Assembly (NCBI GenBank): GCA_026984795.1
Contig: JALSRK010000055.1
Location: 1 to 64,000, forward strand
DNA length: 64,000 bases
Origin: Solibacteraceae bacterium
GTDB taxonomy: Bacteria; Acidobacteriota; Terriglobia; Bryobacterales; Bryobacteraceae
Reading direction: 5' to 3'
In this document: piece by piece, positions 52,082-60,445 of the stretch
Numbering within the stretch: position 1 is the first letter of the stretch
How the letters are laid out: every line of letters starts with the position of its first letter
The notes under the pieces: model-generated
The model's input: only the letters and a program-made list of their open reading frames with translations
What the model was told of the DNA's origin: nothing
Databases searched by the model: none
Translations under genes and position numbers: made by a program

Positions 52082-53032
52082 GTGCATGTCCTGTTGCCCG
52101 TCGCCGGCCAGAGCGTGGCGCTGCTCTTGCTGGTCGGCGTCGGTTCTCTGGTTGGTTTCCTTTCCGGTCTCCTAGGCGTGGGCGGCGGCTTTTTGATGAC
52201 GCCGATCCTGATCATGATCGGGATTCCCGCCACGGTGGCCGCCGCCAGCGATTCCTGCCAGATCGTCGCGGCCTCTTCCTCGGGCCTGGCGGCCCATTTC
52301 CGCCTCGGCAACGTGGACGTGAAGATGGGTCTGGTGCTGCTGGCCGGCGGCATATCCGGAGCGTCCGTGGGAGTGGAAGTCATCAAGTGGTTACGCCAGA
52401 TCGGCGATGCCGCCGTGCTCATCGACATCACTTATGTCGTGATGCTTACTTTGATCGGGGGTCTGATGCTGGCGCAATCGCTGAGGACGTTAAGCCGGGG
52501 GCGCGCGCTCAGAAATCACTCGAAGAGCGTCCGGCCCCTGGCCTTCGGCCGGCGGCTGCCCCTGCAGATGGAATTCCGGCGATCGGGCGTGCGCCACTGT
52601 GTTTTCGTTCCATTTCTCTTATGCAGCGCAGTCGGTTTCCTGGCCGCAATCATGGGAGTCGGCGGCGGCTTTATCATGCTGCCGATGATGGTCTATGTTC
52701 TCGGCATGCCGGCCCACGTCGCGGTGGGAACGAGTCTGTTCCAGATCCTGTTCATGTCCAGCGGCATCACCATCGAACAGGCGTCGCTCAACCACACCGT
52801 GGATGTCGTGCTCGCCTTGACCTTGGCCCTCGGGTCGACGATCGGGGCACAGTTCGGCGCCGCCGCGAGCAAGCGGCTGCGGGGCGAACAGTTGGTGATT
52901 ATCCTGGCGATTCTGGCGCTGCTGGTGGCGGCCAAGATGCTGGTGGGCCTTTCCGCCACACCGCCGTCGATGCTCGAGCCGGCCGTCGAGGTCTCGACGG
53001 CGGCGCCTCCGGCTGACGTCCTTTCCGCTTGA
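52082..53032 (+). CDS. TauE/SafE (TSUP) family permease, copy 2
   Basis: About 316 aa from the GTG at 52082, with GAAAGGA 11 nt upstream. It aligns along its length with copy 1: VLLPVAGQSV, GFLSGLLGVGGGFLMTPILIMIGIP, CQIVAASSSGLAAHFRLGNVDVKMG, AAIMGVGGGFIMLPMMVYVLGMPAHVAVGTSLFQILFMSSGIT. It stops about 60 residues earlier, without the acidic C-terminal extension. About eight membrane segments. No TIGR02186 partner follows; a third kinase-like gene comes 101 nt later. Confidence 0.87.
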   Translation: MHVLLPVAGQSVALLLLVGVGSLVGFLSGLLGVGGGFLMTPILIMIGIPATVAAASDSCQIVAASSSGLAAHFRLGNVDVKMGLVLLAGGISGASVGVEVIKWLRQIGDAAVLIDITYVVMLTLIGGLMLAQSLRTLSRGRALRNHSKSVRPLAFGRRLPLQMEFRRSGVRHCVFVPFLLCSAVGFLAAIMGVGGGFIMLPMMVYVLGMPAHVAVGTSLFQILFMSSGITIEQASLNHTVDVVLALTLALGSTIGAQFGAAASKRLRGEQLVIILAILALLVAAKMLVGLSATPPSMLEPAVEVSTAAPPADVLSA

Positions 53033-53133
53033 GCCGCTTCCCCGCCCGCCGGCTCGGCCGGCCGGACGCCGGCGACGGTCGCTCGTAGTTCCCACCTGCC
53101 TGCGGCTATCATGGCAACAGGACGTCAGGATTC

Positions 53134-53946
53134 ATGTCCGTAGTGACCATCTCCCGGGGCTCGTTCAGCGGCGGCAAGAAACTGGCTGAGTGTCTCGCCC
53201 AGCGGCTCGGCTACCGCTGCATCGACCGTGACGTCATCGTCGAAAAGGCGGCCGCCGCCGGCGTGTCCCAGCAGGAGCTGCACGAAGCTCTCCAGAAGCC
53301 GCCGACGTTCCTCGAACGGTTTACTCACAAGAAGTACCTCTACCTGACCCTGATCCAGGCAGCTCTGGCCGACGAGGTTCGCACCGGGCGCGTGGTCTAT
53401 CACGGCAACGCCGGTCATCTGCTCCTCACCGCCGGCCCCCCAGTCTTGCGGGTGCGGCTCATCGCCCCCTTGAGGCTCCGCGTGGCGATGGCGCGGGAAC
53501 GCCTGCGACTGACTGAGCAGGAAGCGGTGGACTACATCCGCCGCCGTGACGACGAACGCCGGCGGTGGACTCAGTATCTGTACGGGGCCGATTGGGGCGA
53601 CCCGTCGCTTTATGACGTCGTCGTCAACATTGAGTACATCACCGTTCCGGAGGCTTGCCGGGCTTTGGCGGCCCTGGTTCGCGCCCGGGCCTCGTACGAG
53701 TTCGGCCCCGAGTATCGCGCCATTCTCGAAGACCTCGCCACCGCCAGCCGCGTCCGCGCCAAGCTCGCGCTGACGCCGGAAACCTCCCACCTGGAATTCA
53801 GCGTCCTCTCCCGAAACGGCGTCGTCCACCTTCGGGGCAAGGTTCCGAATCTCGATCTTCTTCCCCGAATCGAACAGATCGCAGTCTCGGTGCCCGGCGT
53901 CCAGAAAGTGAACCTCACTGAGGTTTCGCCGGCTCCCCAGGTTTGA
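53134..53946 (+). CDS. Cytidylate-kinase-like protein with BON domain, copy 3
   Basis: 270 aa, the most diverged of the three. The N-terminus VVTISRGSFSGGKKLAE is kept, HGNAGHLLLTAGPPVLRVRLIAPLRLRV replaces HGHAGHLLLKGGSP, and DERRRWTQYLYGADWGDPSLYDVVVNIEY follows. The C-terminal BON-like part is ASRVRAKLALTPETSHLEFSVLSRNGVVHLRGKVP...AVSVPGVQKVNLT. It precedes the third permease operon with a 350-nt gap. As in the other copies, the P-loop lysine lacks a following Ser/Thr, so kinase chemistry is uncertain. Confidence 0.8.
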   Translation: MSVVTISRGSFSGGKKLAECLAQRLGYRCIDRDVIVEKAAAAGVSQQELHEALQKPPTFLERFTHKKYLYLTLIQAALADEVRTGRVVYHGNAGHLLLTAGPPVLRVRLIAPLRLRVAMARERLRLTEQEAVDYIRRRDDERRRWTQYLYGADWGDPSLYDVVVNIEYITVPEACRALAALVRARASYEFGPEYRAILEDLATASRVRAKLALTPETSHLEFSVLSRNGVVHLRGKVPNLDLLPRIEQIAVSVPGVQKVNLTEVSPAPQV

Positions 53947-54297
53947 AGGGCGCGTGCGCAACCGGCTGTGAAATCAACGAGTCCAGACGGTATTGTGGCA
54001 ATTCCCGACAGGCGCGGCCCGAGCAGGTGTCCAACGGTGCGACGGAAGACCATGCCAAGGCGCGGCGCCCGGGATGCCGGTCTCGGCGTCCCGGTTCAAG
54101 CCCCGGATTGTGCGCCGCCGTTCGAGCGCCCTGCTGAGGGACCGGGGTGGTCTCCGAGGACGCCTGAAGGGGCCCGGATCATTCGTCCCCTCCCCGGCGC
54201 CGTGGCTCCCCGTGGTCGTATCATACGTTCTAAAGGCGTTCCCAGGCCCGGCCGGCCTTGTCCGGCTGAGAACCGGGGGTGTCCGGGGACTTTCTCG
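53947..54297. other. Intergenic stretch, nothing recognised
   Basis: GC-rich sequence between kinase-like copy 3 and the small membrane protein. I find no gene, RNA, repeat copy or clear promoter here. Confidence 0.5.
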
Positions 54298-54594
54298 ATG
54301 TTCGGCATTCAGGCTCTTCTTGTTCGCGCCGCCGCTTTACTGTTGGTCCTGCCGGCCGGGTTGGCTGCCGCAGGCGCAGCCGGCCAGCGCCTTGTCTTCG
54401 TCGCCGACTCGCGCCGCTATGCCGGCTGGCAAGCCTGGTTTACGAACCTTTACAACGAGAGTCTGGCGCAGTTCACGCTGCTGACCATCGTACTCGTGCC
54501 GTTGCTGGCGCTGGCGCTGAGCAGCGTGATGGGGTTTTTTCTCAGCCGCACCGGAATCGACCTGAAGTCCCGGCCTGGCGGCGGCGCACACTGA
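54298..54594 (+). CDS. Small membrane protein beside TSUP permease
   Basis: 98 aa. A signal-like N-terminal segment (LVRAAALLLVLPAGLAAAGA) is followed by a periplasmic stretch of about 30 residues (VFVADSRRYAGWQAWFTNLYNESL) and one strong membrane helix (FTLLTIVLVPLLALALSSVMGFFL), then a basic end. From memory, a small protein of this build is found beside TSUP permeases in Desulfovibrio (the DVU0150 kind); this is not verified. The permease gene starts 37 nt later, so it is probably its partner. Confidence 0.65.
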   Translation: MFGIQALLVRAAALLLVLPAGLAAAGAAGQRLVFVADSRRYAGWQAWFTNLYNESLAQFTLLTIVLVPLLALALSSVMGFFLSRTGIDLKSRPGGGAH

Positions 54595-54631
54595 TCGGAC
54601 TGTTCTTGAGAAAGGTGAAGGCATAGAGACG

Positions 54632-55705
54632 ATGGACTGGCTCCACATGACCATGCCGATCGCCGGGGTCGAGGTCTTCTGGCCCGGATTGGTGATTCTC
54701 GGCCTGGGCGTCGGCATCATCGGGAGTTTCTTCGGCATGGGCGGGGGATGGATGGTCACCCCCGGTCTGAACATCCTCGGCTTCCCCATGGCATTCGCGA
54801 TCGGCACCGACATCACCTCCATGGCGGGCAACTCCTTGATTTCAACGATGCGGCACGCCAGATTCGGCAACGTCGATTACCGCCTGGGCGCCGTTATGGT
54901 GATCGGGACGGTAAGCGGTTTCGAGGCCGGGGCCCAGATGATCATGTGGCTCGAGTCCCTCGGCCACGTCGATCTGTTCGTCCGGGTCGGCTATCTCGTT
55001 TTGCTGGCCCTGATCGCCTGGGTGATCTTCACCGATGTCCAGGCCAAGCGGCGCCGGGATGCGGAACTCCGGGCCGCCGGCCGGGCCGCTTCGGGCGACG
55101 AGGGCGGAATCCAGTGGCACAGGAAGTTCCACCGGCTTCGCATCCCGCCGATGATCCATTTCAAGACCTCCGGCATCTATTGCTCAGTCTGGCTGCCCAT
55201 CGGCGTCAGCTTCCTCACCGGGTGGCTGGCCGGGATCCTGGGCATCGGCGGCGGCTTGATCCGATTGCCCGCCCTGATCTATTTGATCGGCGTGCCGACC
55301 CATGTGGCCGTCGGCACCGATCTTTTCGAAGTCGTCATCAGCGCCTTGTATGGCTGCGGCTCCTACACTTACAAAGGGCGCACGGAACTCCTCGCGGCGG
55401 TCATCATGCTGTGCGGGGCCGCGCTCGGGGCCCAGATCGGCGCGGTGGCGACCAAGTACGTCAAGGGTTACGGAATCCGGCTCTTCTTCGGCGTGGCGGT
55501 GGCCGGCTGCGGGCTCTCGATCGCTTTCAAACTGGCCGCCTCGGCCTTTCCGGCGGCGCGCTGGTTCTTTGACCCGGCCGCGGCAGTACTGATCCTCGGT
55601 CTCGTGGTTGCCCTGGCGGGTTTCATCGTCTTCAAGTTCCTGCGCGGGGCGCGCGAAGAGATCGCCATGAAGCGGGCGCAGCAGAGAAGCTACGTGGAGA
55701 AGTGA
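54632..55705 (+). CDS. TauE/SafE (TSUP) family permease, copy 3
   Basis: 357 aa. It is a different subgroup from copies 1 and 2: GIIGSFFGMGGGWMVTPGLNILGFPMAFAIGTDITSMAGNS in the first half and LAGILGIGGGLIRLPALIYLIGVPTHVAVGTDLFEVVIS in the second. A cytoplasmic basic loop (DVQAKRRRDAELRAAGRAASGDEGG) divides them. About nine membrane segments, ending in a basic tail (REEIAMKRAQQRSYVEK). The stop codon lies two bases before the next start, so it forms an operon with the small membrane protein and the lipoprotein. Confidence 0.88.
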   Translation: MDWLHMTMPIAGVEVFWPGLVILGLGVGIIGSFFGMGGGWMVTPGLNILGFPMAFAIGTDITSMAGNSLISTMRHARFGNVDYRLGAVMVIGTVSGFEAGAQMIMWLESLGHVDLFVRVGYLVLLALIAWVIFTDVQAKRRRDAELRAAGRAASGDEGGIQWHRKFHRLRIPPMIHFKTSGIYCSVWLPIGVSFLTGWLAGILGIGGGLIRLPALIYLIGVPTHVAVGTDLFEVVISALYGCGSYTYKGRTELLAAVIMLCGAALGAQIGAVATKYVKGYGIRLFFGVAVAGCGLSIAFKLAASAFPAARWFFDPAAAVLILGLVVALAGFIVFKFLRGAREEIAMKRAQQRSYVEK

Positions 55706-55707
55706 GG

Positions 55708-56292
55708 ATGGGAGCGATCTTCAGCCTATGCCGCCGAAGCGCTCCGGCGGCGGCTGCGGCGCTCTGGCTGGCCGCTTGCGGGGGGTTGGGGAAGGTCGAA
55801 CAGGGTATCGTGATCGCCGCCGACGGCGAAGTGCTCACCTTGATCCTTGACTCGAATCCCGGCGGCGAGCCGCGGTATGATCGGCTGCCGCCGGTGAAGG
55901 TGAGGATTCCGGAGGACCCCGATCAAATGGGGCCCGCCCCTGCCGCCGGCGAATTGCTCGGCCTCGATACCGCCGCCGGACGCGTTGCCGTATACGACCG
56001 GGCGGCGGGGCGGATCCTCACCATCCGCTTTGAACTCGTCGAGCTGACGGGCGGTGTCTACCCCGACGATCCCCGGGTCAACGGCGGGCGGCTGCCCCGG
56101 ATCGATGAGCAGCGCGGCGCCGTCACCCTCTACTGGCCGCGGACGCGGGAGCTCGCCACGATCCGTGTCGATCCGAAATACCTCCGATTGCCGCCCGATA
56201 CCTGGCGCGCCGGGGACGAAGTCCGATACTACTTCAAAGATCCCGGCCGGGCCCTGCGCATGATGAACGTCTCGAAGGCCGGTCTTCAATAA
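55708..56292 (+). CDS. Putative lipoprotein linked to TSUP permease
   Basis: 194 aa from ATG 55708, which has GGAG nine bases upstream; a GTG at 55702 is too close to that site. The signal peptide ends in a lipobox, LAAC with Cys24. The mature part is beta-rich (GIVIAADGEVLTLIL, PPVKVRIPEDPDQMGPAPAAGELLGLD, RILTIRFELVELTGGVYPDDPRV, LRLPPDTWRAGDEVRYYFKDPG). It resembles, from memory, the DUF4881-type lipoproteins found beside TSUP permeases in Desulfovibrio. It may be a periplasmic binding or gating partner. The PEP-synthase-like gene follows after 107 nt. Confidence 0.7.
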   Translation: MGAIFSLCRRSAPAAAAALWLAACGGLGKVEQGIVIAADGEVLTLILDSNPGGEPRYDRLPPVKVRIPEDPDQMGPAPAAGELLGLDTAAGRVAVYDRAAGRILTIRFELVELTGGVYPDDPRVNGGRLPRIDEQRGAVTLYWPRTRELATIRVDPKYLRLPPDTWRAGDEVRYYFKDPGRALRMMNVSKAGLQ

Positions 56293-56399
56293 GAGTCCCC
56301 CCGGGCGGCGAGGGCCGTTGCCGCCGTCCTTCGCCTTACTGCCGTCCACGATTCCGGCTCTCTTCACCGGGTTCTGGGTGTTGGAGGTCCCGTGCTACA

Positions 56400-59003
56400 G
56401 TGAAGCCAGCGGGGATGTTCCACTGGCCTTTCAGGCGGAAGCAGAGCGCGGAGCCTCCGGCCCCGAAACCGGTGGACGGGCTACAGCGGTTACGTGAGAA
56501 GTACCGGAATTTCCGCGAGCTGCTGGCGCTGAACACTGAATGCCTGGAGGTGATCGTCGGCCTCCAGGAGGATCTCACCTATATCCCGCCCCGCCGTGAG
56601 ATCGTGGGGCCGCGGCTGGATTCCATATTCACCAAAGCTCGCGGCATCGTCTCCGCGCTCGACAGGCTCGTGGGATTTCGGCAGGTGAAGCTCTACGAGG
56701 CCCTGGATCGCCAGCAGGACGAGGTCGAGCGCTACATCGCGGTGCGGGAAGAGCTCTCCCAGCCCCGCATGGCCGCCTGGATGTACGAGATCGGCATGGA
56801 GGACGTCGCCGAGGTTGGCGGGAAGGCCGCCGCCCTTGGTGAGGTGCGCCGGAAACTGGGCATTCCGGTGCCGGCCGGCTATGTCCTGACCACCGAAGCG
56901 TACTGGCAGTTTTGCGGCGTGCCGAACTGGCGCAAGATTCGCGACTCGATCCACGAACTCGAGCCCAACGATCTGGATGCCCTGCGCGAAGTCTCCGGCA
57001 TGCTCCAGGAAACGGTGATGGAAACCCCGCTGCCCCGGGCTATCGAAGTAGCTCTGCTCGACCGCGCCCGGGCAATGGGAGCCAAACGCTTCGCCGTGCG
57101 CTCGAGCGCCGTCGGCGAGGGGCCGGAGGGGGGCGCCCGCACGCTCGCCGGGCAGTTTCTCAGCGTCATCAACGTGCCGGTCGAGGGCCTGGTCGAAGCT
57201 TACAAGCGGGTCGTCGCCAGCCGCTTCAGCGAACGGGCGCTCGCTTACCGCCTCTCGACCGGCCTGCTCGAAGCCGAAACGCCGATGGCCGCCCTCGTGC
57301 TGCCGGTGATCCGGGCGAGGGCCTCCGGCATCCTGTACACCCGGGACCCGGGCAACCCGAAGAGCAAGGAGCTGTGGATTACCGCCACCCGCGGTCTCGG
57401 CCTGGACATCGCCAGCGGGAAGATGCCGGCCGACCTGTTCGTCGTCTCCCGGAGACGGCGTTACCAGACCATCGAAGCGCACATCGCCCGGAAACAACAG
57501 GAGATTCTGCTGCGTCCGGAGGGCGGCGTCGAACACCGCGAGCTTCCCCTGGAGGAATCGGGGGCCCCGAGCCTCGGACCCGAGGCAGTGGCCAGACTGG
57601 CCGAGTATGGCGTCAGGCTCGAGGAGTACTTCGGGGCGCCGCAGGATGTCGAATGGTCGCTCGATGAGGAAGGCAGGATCTGGATTCTCCAGACGCGGCC
57701 CCTGGCCGTGGTGGAGGCCGCCAAAGGCCGGGGGAAGCCGAAAGCGAAGGAAAAACCACTCGTCTCGGGCGGACGGACCATCTACCCCGGACAGGTCTCC
57801 GGACCGGCATACCGGATCGAAGACCTCCACCGCTGCGGCGAGCCTCCGGACGGGGCTGTCGTGTTCCTGCGGCGAGCCTCCCCGGAAATCGTCAAGCTCT
57901 TCCCGCGGATCACCGGGTTGGTGGCTGAATGGGGCAACGTCGCCGGACACGCGGCGGCGCTGCTGCGGGAGTTCAAGATCCCGTCGGTGTTTCTCATGGA
58001 GGGAGCCCTCGAGAAGATCAGCCCTGGCGAGACCGTAAGCCTCGACTCGATCCGCACCGCCATATACTCCGGCCGGCTGTGGGAGAGCCGGCCGGCGGAC
58101 CGTACAGGAGCGGTCTCGCCGCGCGATGCCTCTGACGATCCGATCGGCACTCATATCCTGAGACTCAACCTGCTCGATCCTCAGGCCCACGATTTCCGTC
58201 CTGCTGGATGCAGATCGATCCACGACGTCTTGCGCTATTGCCACGAGAAGGCCATCGAGGCCATGTTCACCGTCAACGACGTGGAACTGGAACAAGGGGC
58301 GGTCCCCGCCAAGCATCTCAAGACCCATCTCCCATTGAACCTGTCGGTTCTGGATCTGGGAGGCGGTCTCAGGATGGAGGATTCCTCCGCCGGTGAAGTC
58401 ACCCCGGAAGAAATCGTCTCACTGCCCTTCAAGGCTCTCTGGCGGGGTGTCACGCACCCTCAGGTGAGCTGGAAACGCGAGATGCCGGTCAGTCTGAGCG
58501 ATCTGGCTTCGGTTGTGGCCGGCTCGCTAAGACCTCAGGACTACCTCACCCGGCCGCTGGGCGGAAAGAGCTATCTGCTGGTGGCCGAAGAGTATATGAA
58601 TCTGAACGCCCGGCTGGCCTATCATTTCACTCTCGTCGATGCCAGCCTCACCGAGATCCCCAGCAAGAACTACATCGCCTTCCGTTTCGTCGGGGGCGGC
58701 GCCACCCCTTTCCGCAAGAACTTGCGGGCCATTTTTGTCGAGCAGGTCCTGGCCCATTACGGCTTCCTTGTAGATCGCCGGGGCGACCTGGTCAACGCCT
58801 GGCTGAAGAAAGCTCCGGCGCCGGAGACGTTCGACGCCCTCGATATTCTCGGCCGCCTGCTTGCTTGCGCCAGCCAGCTCGATATGTTCATGAGTTCTCA
58901 CGAGGTTATGCGGTGGCACGTCCGCCAGTTCCTGGAGGGCAACTACCGGTTCGCGCGCCGAGAAGGAGATGCCCGGGCCGCCGGCGGTGCGCGTCCCGCT
59001 TGA
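56400..59003 (+). CDS. PEP-synthase-like protein without PEP/pyruvate barrel
   Basis: 867 aa from a GTG with GGAGG 12 nt upstream. A helical N-terminal region (about 25-120) is followed by a PPDK/PEP-synthase ATP-grasp domain at about 130-440 (VGGKAAALGEVRRKLGIPVPAGYVLT, KRFAVRSSAVGEG, ILYTRDPGNPKSKELWI, DVEWSLDEEGRIWILQTRPL). A phosphohistidine swivel domain spans about 455-560, with GNVAGHAAALLREFKIPSVF and His517 kept. The expected TIM barrel is absent; instead there is an unrelated domain of about 300 residues (SVLDLGGGLRMED..., KNYIAFRFVGGGATPFRKNLRAIFVEQVLAHYGF). It may phosphorylate itself from ATP and pass phosphate to an unknown acceptor. Confidence 0.82.
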   Translation: MKPAGMFHWPFRRKQSAEPPAPKPVDGLQRLREKYRNFRELLALNTECLEVIVGLQEDLTYIPPRREIVGPRLDSIFTKARGIVSALDRLVGFRQVKLYEALDRQQDEVERYIAVREELSQPRMAAWMYEIGMEDVAEVGGKAAALGEVRRKLGIPVPAGYVLTTEAYWQFCGVPNWRKIRDSIHELEPNDLDALREVSGMLQETVMETPLPRAIEVALLDRARAMGAKRFAVRSSAVGEGPEGGARTLAGQFLSVINVPVEGLVEAYKRVVASRFSERALAYRLSTGLLEAETPMAALVLPVIRARASGILYTRDPGNPKSKELWITATRGLGLDIASGKMPADLFVVSRRRRYQTIEAHIARKQQEILLRPEGGVEHRELPLEESGAPSLGPEAVARLAEYGVRLEEYFGAPQDVEWSLDEEGRIWILQTRPLAVVEAAKGRGKPKAKEKPLVSGGRTIYPGQVSGPAYRIEDLHRCGEPPDGAVVFLRRASPEIVKLFPRITGLVAEWGNVAGHAAALLREFKIPSVFLMEGALEKISPGETVSLDSIRTAIYSGRLWESRPADRTGAVSPRDASDDPIGTHILRLNLLDPQAHDFRPAGCRSIHDVLRYCHEKAIEAMFTVNDVELEQGAVPAKHLKTHLPLNLSVLDLGGGLRMEDSSAGEVTPEEIVSLPFKALWRGVTHPQVSWKREMPVSLSDLASVVAGSLRPQDYLTRPLGGKSYLLVAEEYMNLNARLAYHFTLVDASLTEIPSKNYIAFRFVGGGATPFRKNLRAIFVEQVLAHYGFLVDRRGDLVNAWLKKAPAPETFDALDILGRLLACASQLDMFMSSHEVMRWHVRQFLEGNYRFARREGDARAAGGARPA

Positions 59004-59034
59004 CCGGCGGAAACAGCCCTCGCTAGCCTGATCC

Positions 59035-60432
59035 TTGGCCCCCGGAACCTGCAATCCGCCCCGCATTGTCTTGGCCGGCCTGGCCGGCGACTCGGGAAAA
59101 ACCCTCGTGTCGCTCGGCCTGCTGCTCGCGGCCCGCGAAGCCGGCTTCCCGGTGGCCGCCTTCAAGAAAGGCCCCGATTACATCGACGCTGCCTGGCTGC
59201 GATGGGCGTCCGGCCGCCAGGCCCGGAACCTCGACAGCTACTTGATGGGGTTCGAAAAGTGCGCCGCTTCGTTCGTTCGCCATTCGGCGCGGGAGGGGTT
59301 GAACGTCATCGAAGGCAACCGCGGGCTGTTCGACGGCGCCGACCCGGAAGGGACGCACTCCACGGCCGAGTTGGCCAAGCTCCTCGGCGCCCCCGTCTTG
59401 TTGATCCTCAATGCTACGAAAGTCACCCGCACGGCGGCGGCGTTCGTGTTGGGCTGCCAGTATCTCGATCCGAAGCTGCACGTGAGCGGGGTGATCCTCA
59501 ACCGCGTCGGCACCGTGCGGCAGGAGCGTATCTTGCGTGAGGCCATCGAGAACGCTTCCGGGGTTCCTGTGCTCGGCGTGCTGCCGAAGGTGCGGCCGGA
59601 GAGGGTGCTGCCCGGACGCCACCTGGGATTGATCACCCCGGCCGAGCATCCCCGGATCGGAGAGGTCGAGGCCAACGTCCTGACGCTCGTTCGGGACAAC
59701 GTGGATTTCGACCGGATCCTCGAGATCGCCCGCAGCACGCCGCCCCTGCCGGAGCCCCCCGTTGATCGCGCGCCGCTGCCCGACGGCTCCGGCGTCCGGA
59801 TCGGCTTCGTCACCGATTCGGCGTTCACCTTTTACTACCCGGAGAACCTGGAAGCGATCGAGGCATCAGGCGCGCAGCTGGTCCCGGTCTCACCGCTGGA
59901 GTCGTCCGGCCTGCCGCCGGAGTTGCACGCTCTCTACATGGGCGGCGGCTTTCCGGAAACGCACGGGCTGCGCCTGTCGGAGAACCGCGCCTTCTTGAGG
60001 AGCCTCCGGGAGACGGCGCTGGCTGGGCTGCCGGTCTACGCCGAGTGCGGCGGGCTGATGCTGCTGGCCCGGGCGATCCGCTGGAAGGGCGAGCGCTATG
60101 AGATGGCCGGCGTGCTCCCTGTCGAAGTCGAGGTCACCGCCCGCCCTCAGGGCCACGGCTACACCGAGCTCACCGTGGACCGCCCGAATCCGTTTTACCC
60201 GGTGGGGCTGCGCTTCCGCGGCCACGAGTTCCACTACTCGCGGATCGTCCCCGGCGAGGAGATGCCCGCCGCCGCTTGCGCCGTCACCCGGGGCGCCGGC
60301 TCCTACGACTTCCGCGACGGCCTCGTGGTCGAAAACACCTTCGCCGCTTACACCCACGTCCACGCGCTGGCGACGCCGGAGTGGGCGGCGGGGCTGCTGG
60401 GCGCCGCCCGGCGGTACGCGGATCAGGCGTAG
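59035..60432 (+). CDS. CobB/CbiA-type a,c-diamide synthase (possibly siroheme amidase)
   Basis: 465 aa from a TTG; the start is uncertain by a few codons. The N-terminal P-loop NTPase part has VLAGLAGDSGKTLVSLGLL and FKKGPDYIDAAWL. The C-terminal glutamine amidotransferase part has ALYMGGGFPETHG, YAECGGLMLL with the nucleophile Cys338, and AYTHVHA. CobB/CbiA amidates cobyrinate side chains. Close relatives (DsrN) amidate siroheme in dissimilatory sulfite reducers. No other cobalamin or dsr gene is present here, so cobalamin versus siroheme cannot be decided. It begins 31 nt after the PEP-synthase-like gene. Confidence 0.85.
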   Translation: MAPGTCNPPRIVLAGLAGDSGKTLVSLGLLLAAREAGFPVAAFKKGPDYIDAAWLRWASGRQARNLDSYLMGFEKCAASFVRHSAREGLNVIEGNRGLFDGADPEGTHSTAELAKLLGAPVLLILNATKVTRTAAAFVLGCQYLDPKLHVSGVILNRVGTVRQERILREAIENASGVPVLGVLPKVRPERVLPGRHLGLITPAEHPRIGEVEANVLTLVRDNVDFDRILEIARSTPPLPEPPVDRAPLPDGSGVRIGFVTDSAFTFYYPENLEAIEASGAQLVPVSPLESSGLPPELHALYMGGGFPETHGLRLSENRAFLRSLRETALAGLPVYAECGGLMLLARAIRWKGERYEMAGVLPVEVEVTARPQGHGYTELTVDRPNPFYPVGLRFRGHEFHYSRIVPGEEMPAAACAVTRGAGSYDFRDGLVVENTFAAYTHVHALATPEWAAGLLGAARRYADQA

Positions 60433-60445
60433 GCGAGCGGCCCGT

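Noticed and set aside
59035-60432. A dsr (dissimilatory sulfite reductase) operon
   Set aside because: Only the amidotransferase-like gene could belong to it; no dsrAB, dsrC or dsrMKJOP gene is in the window.
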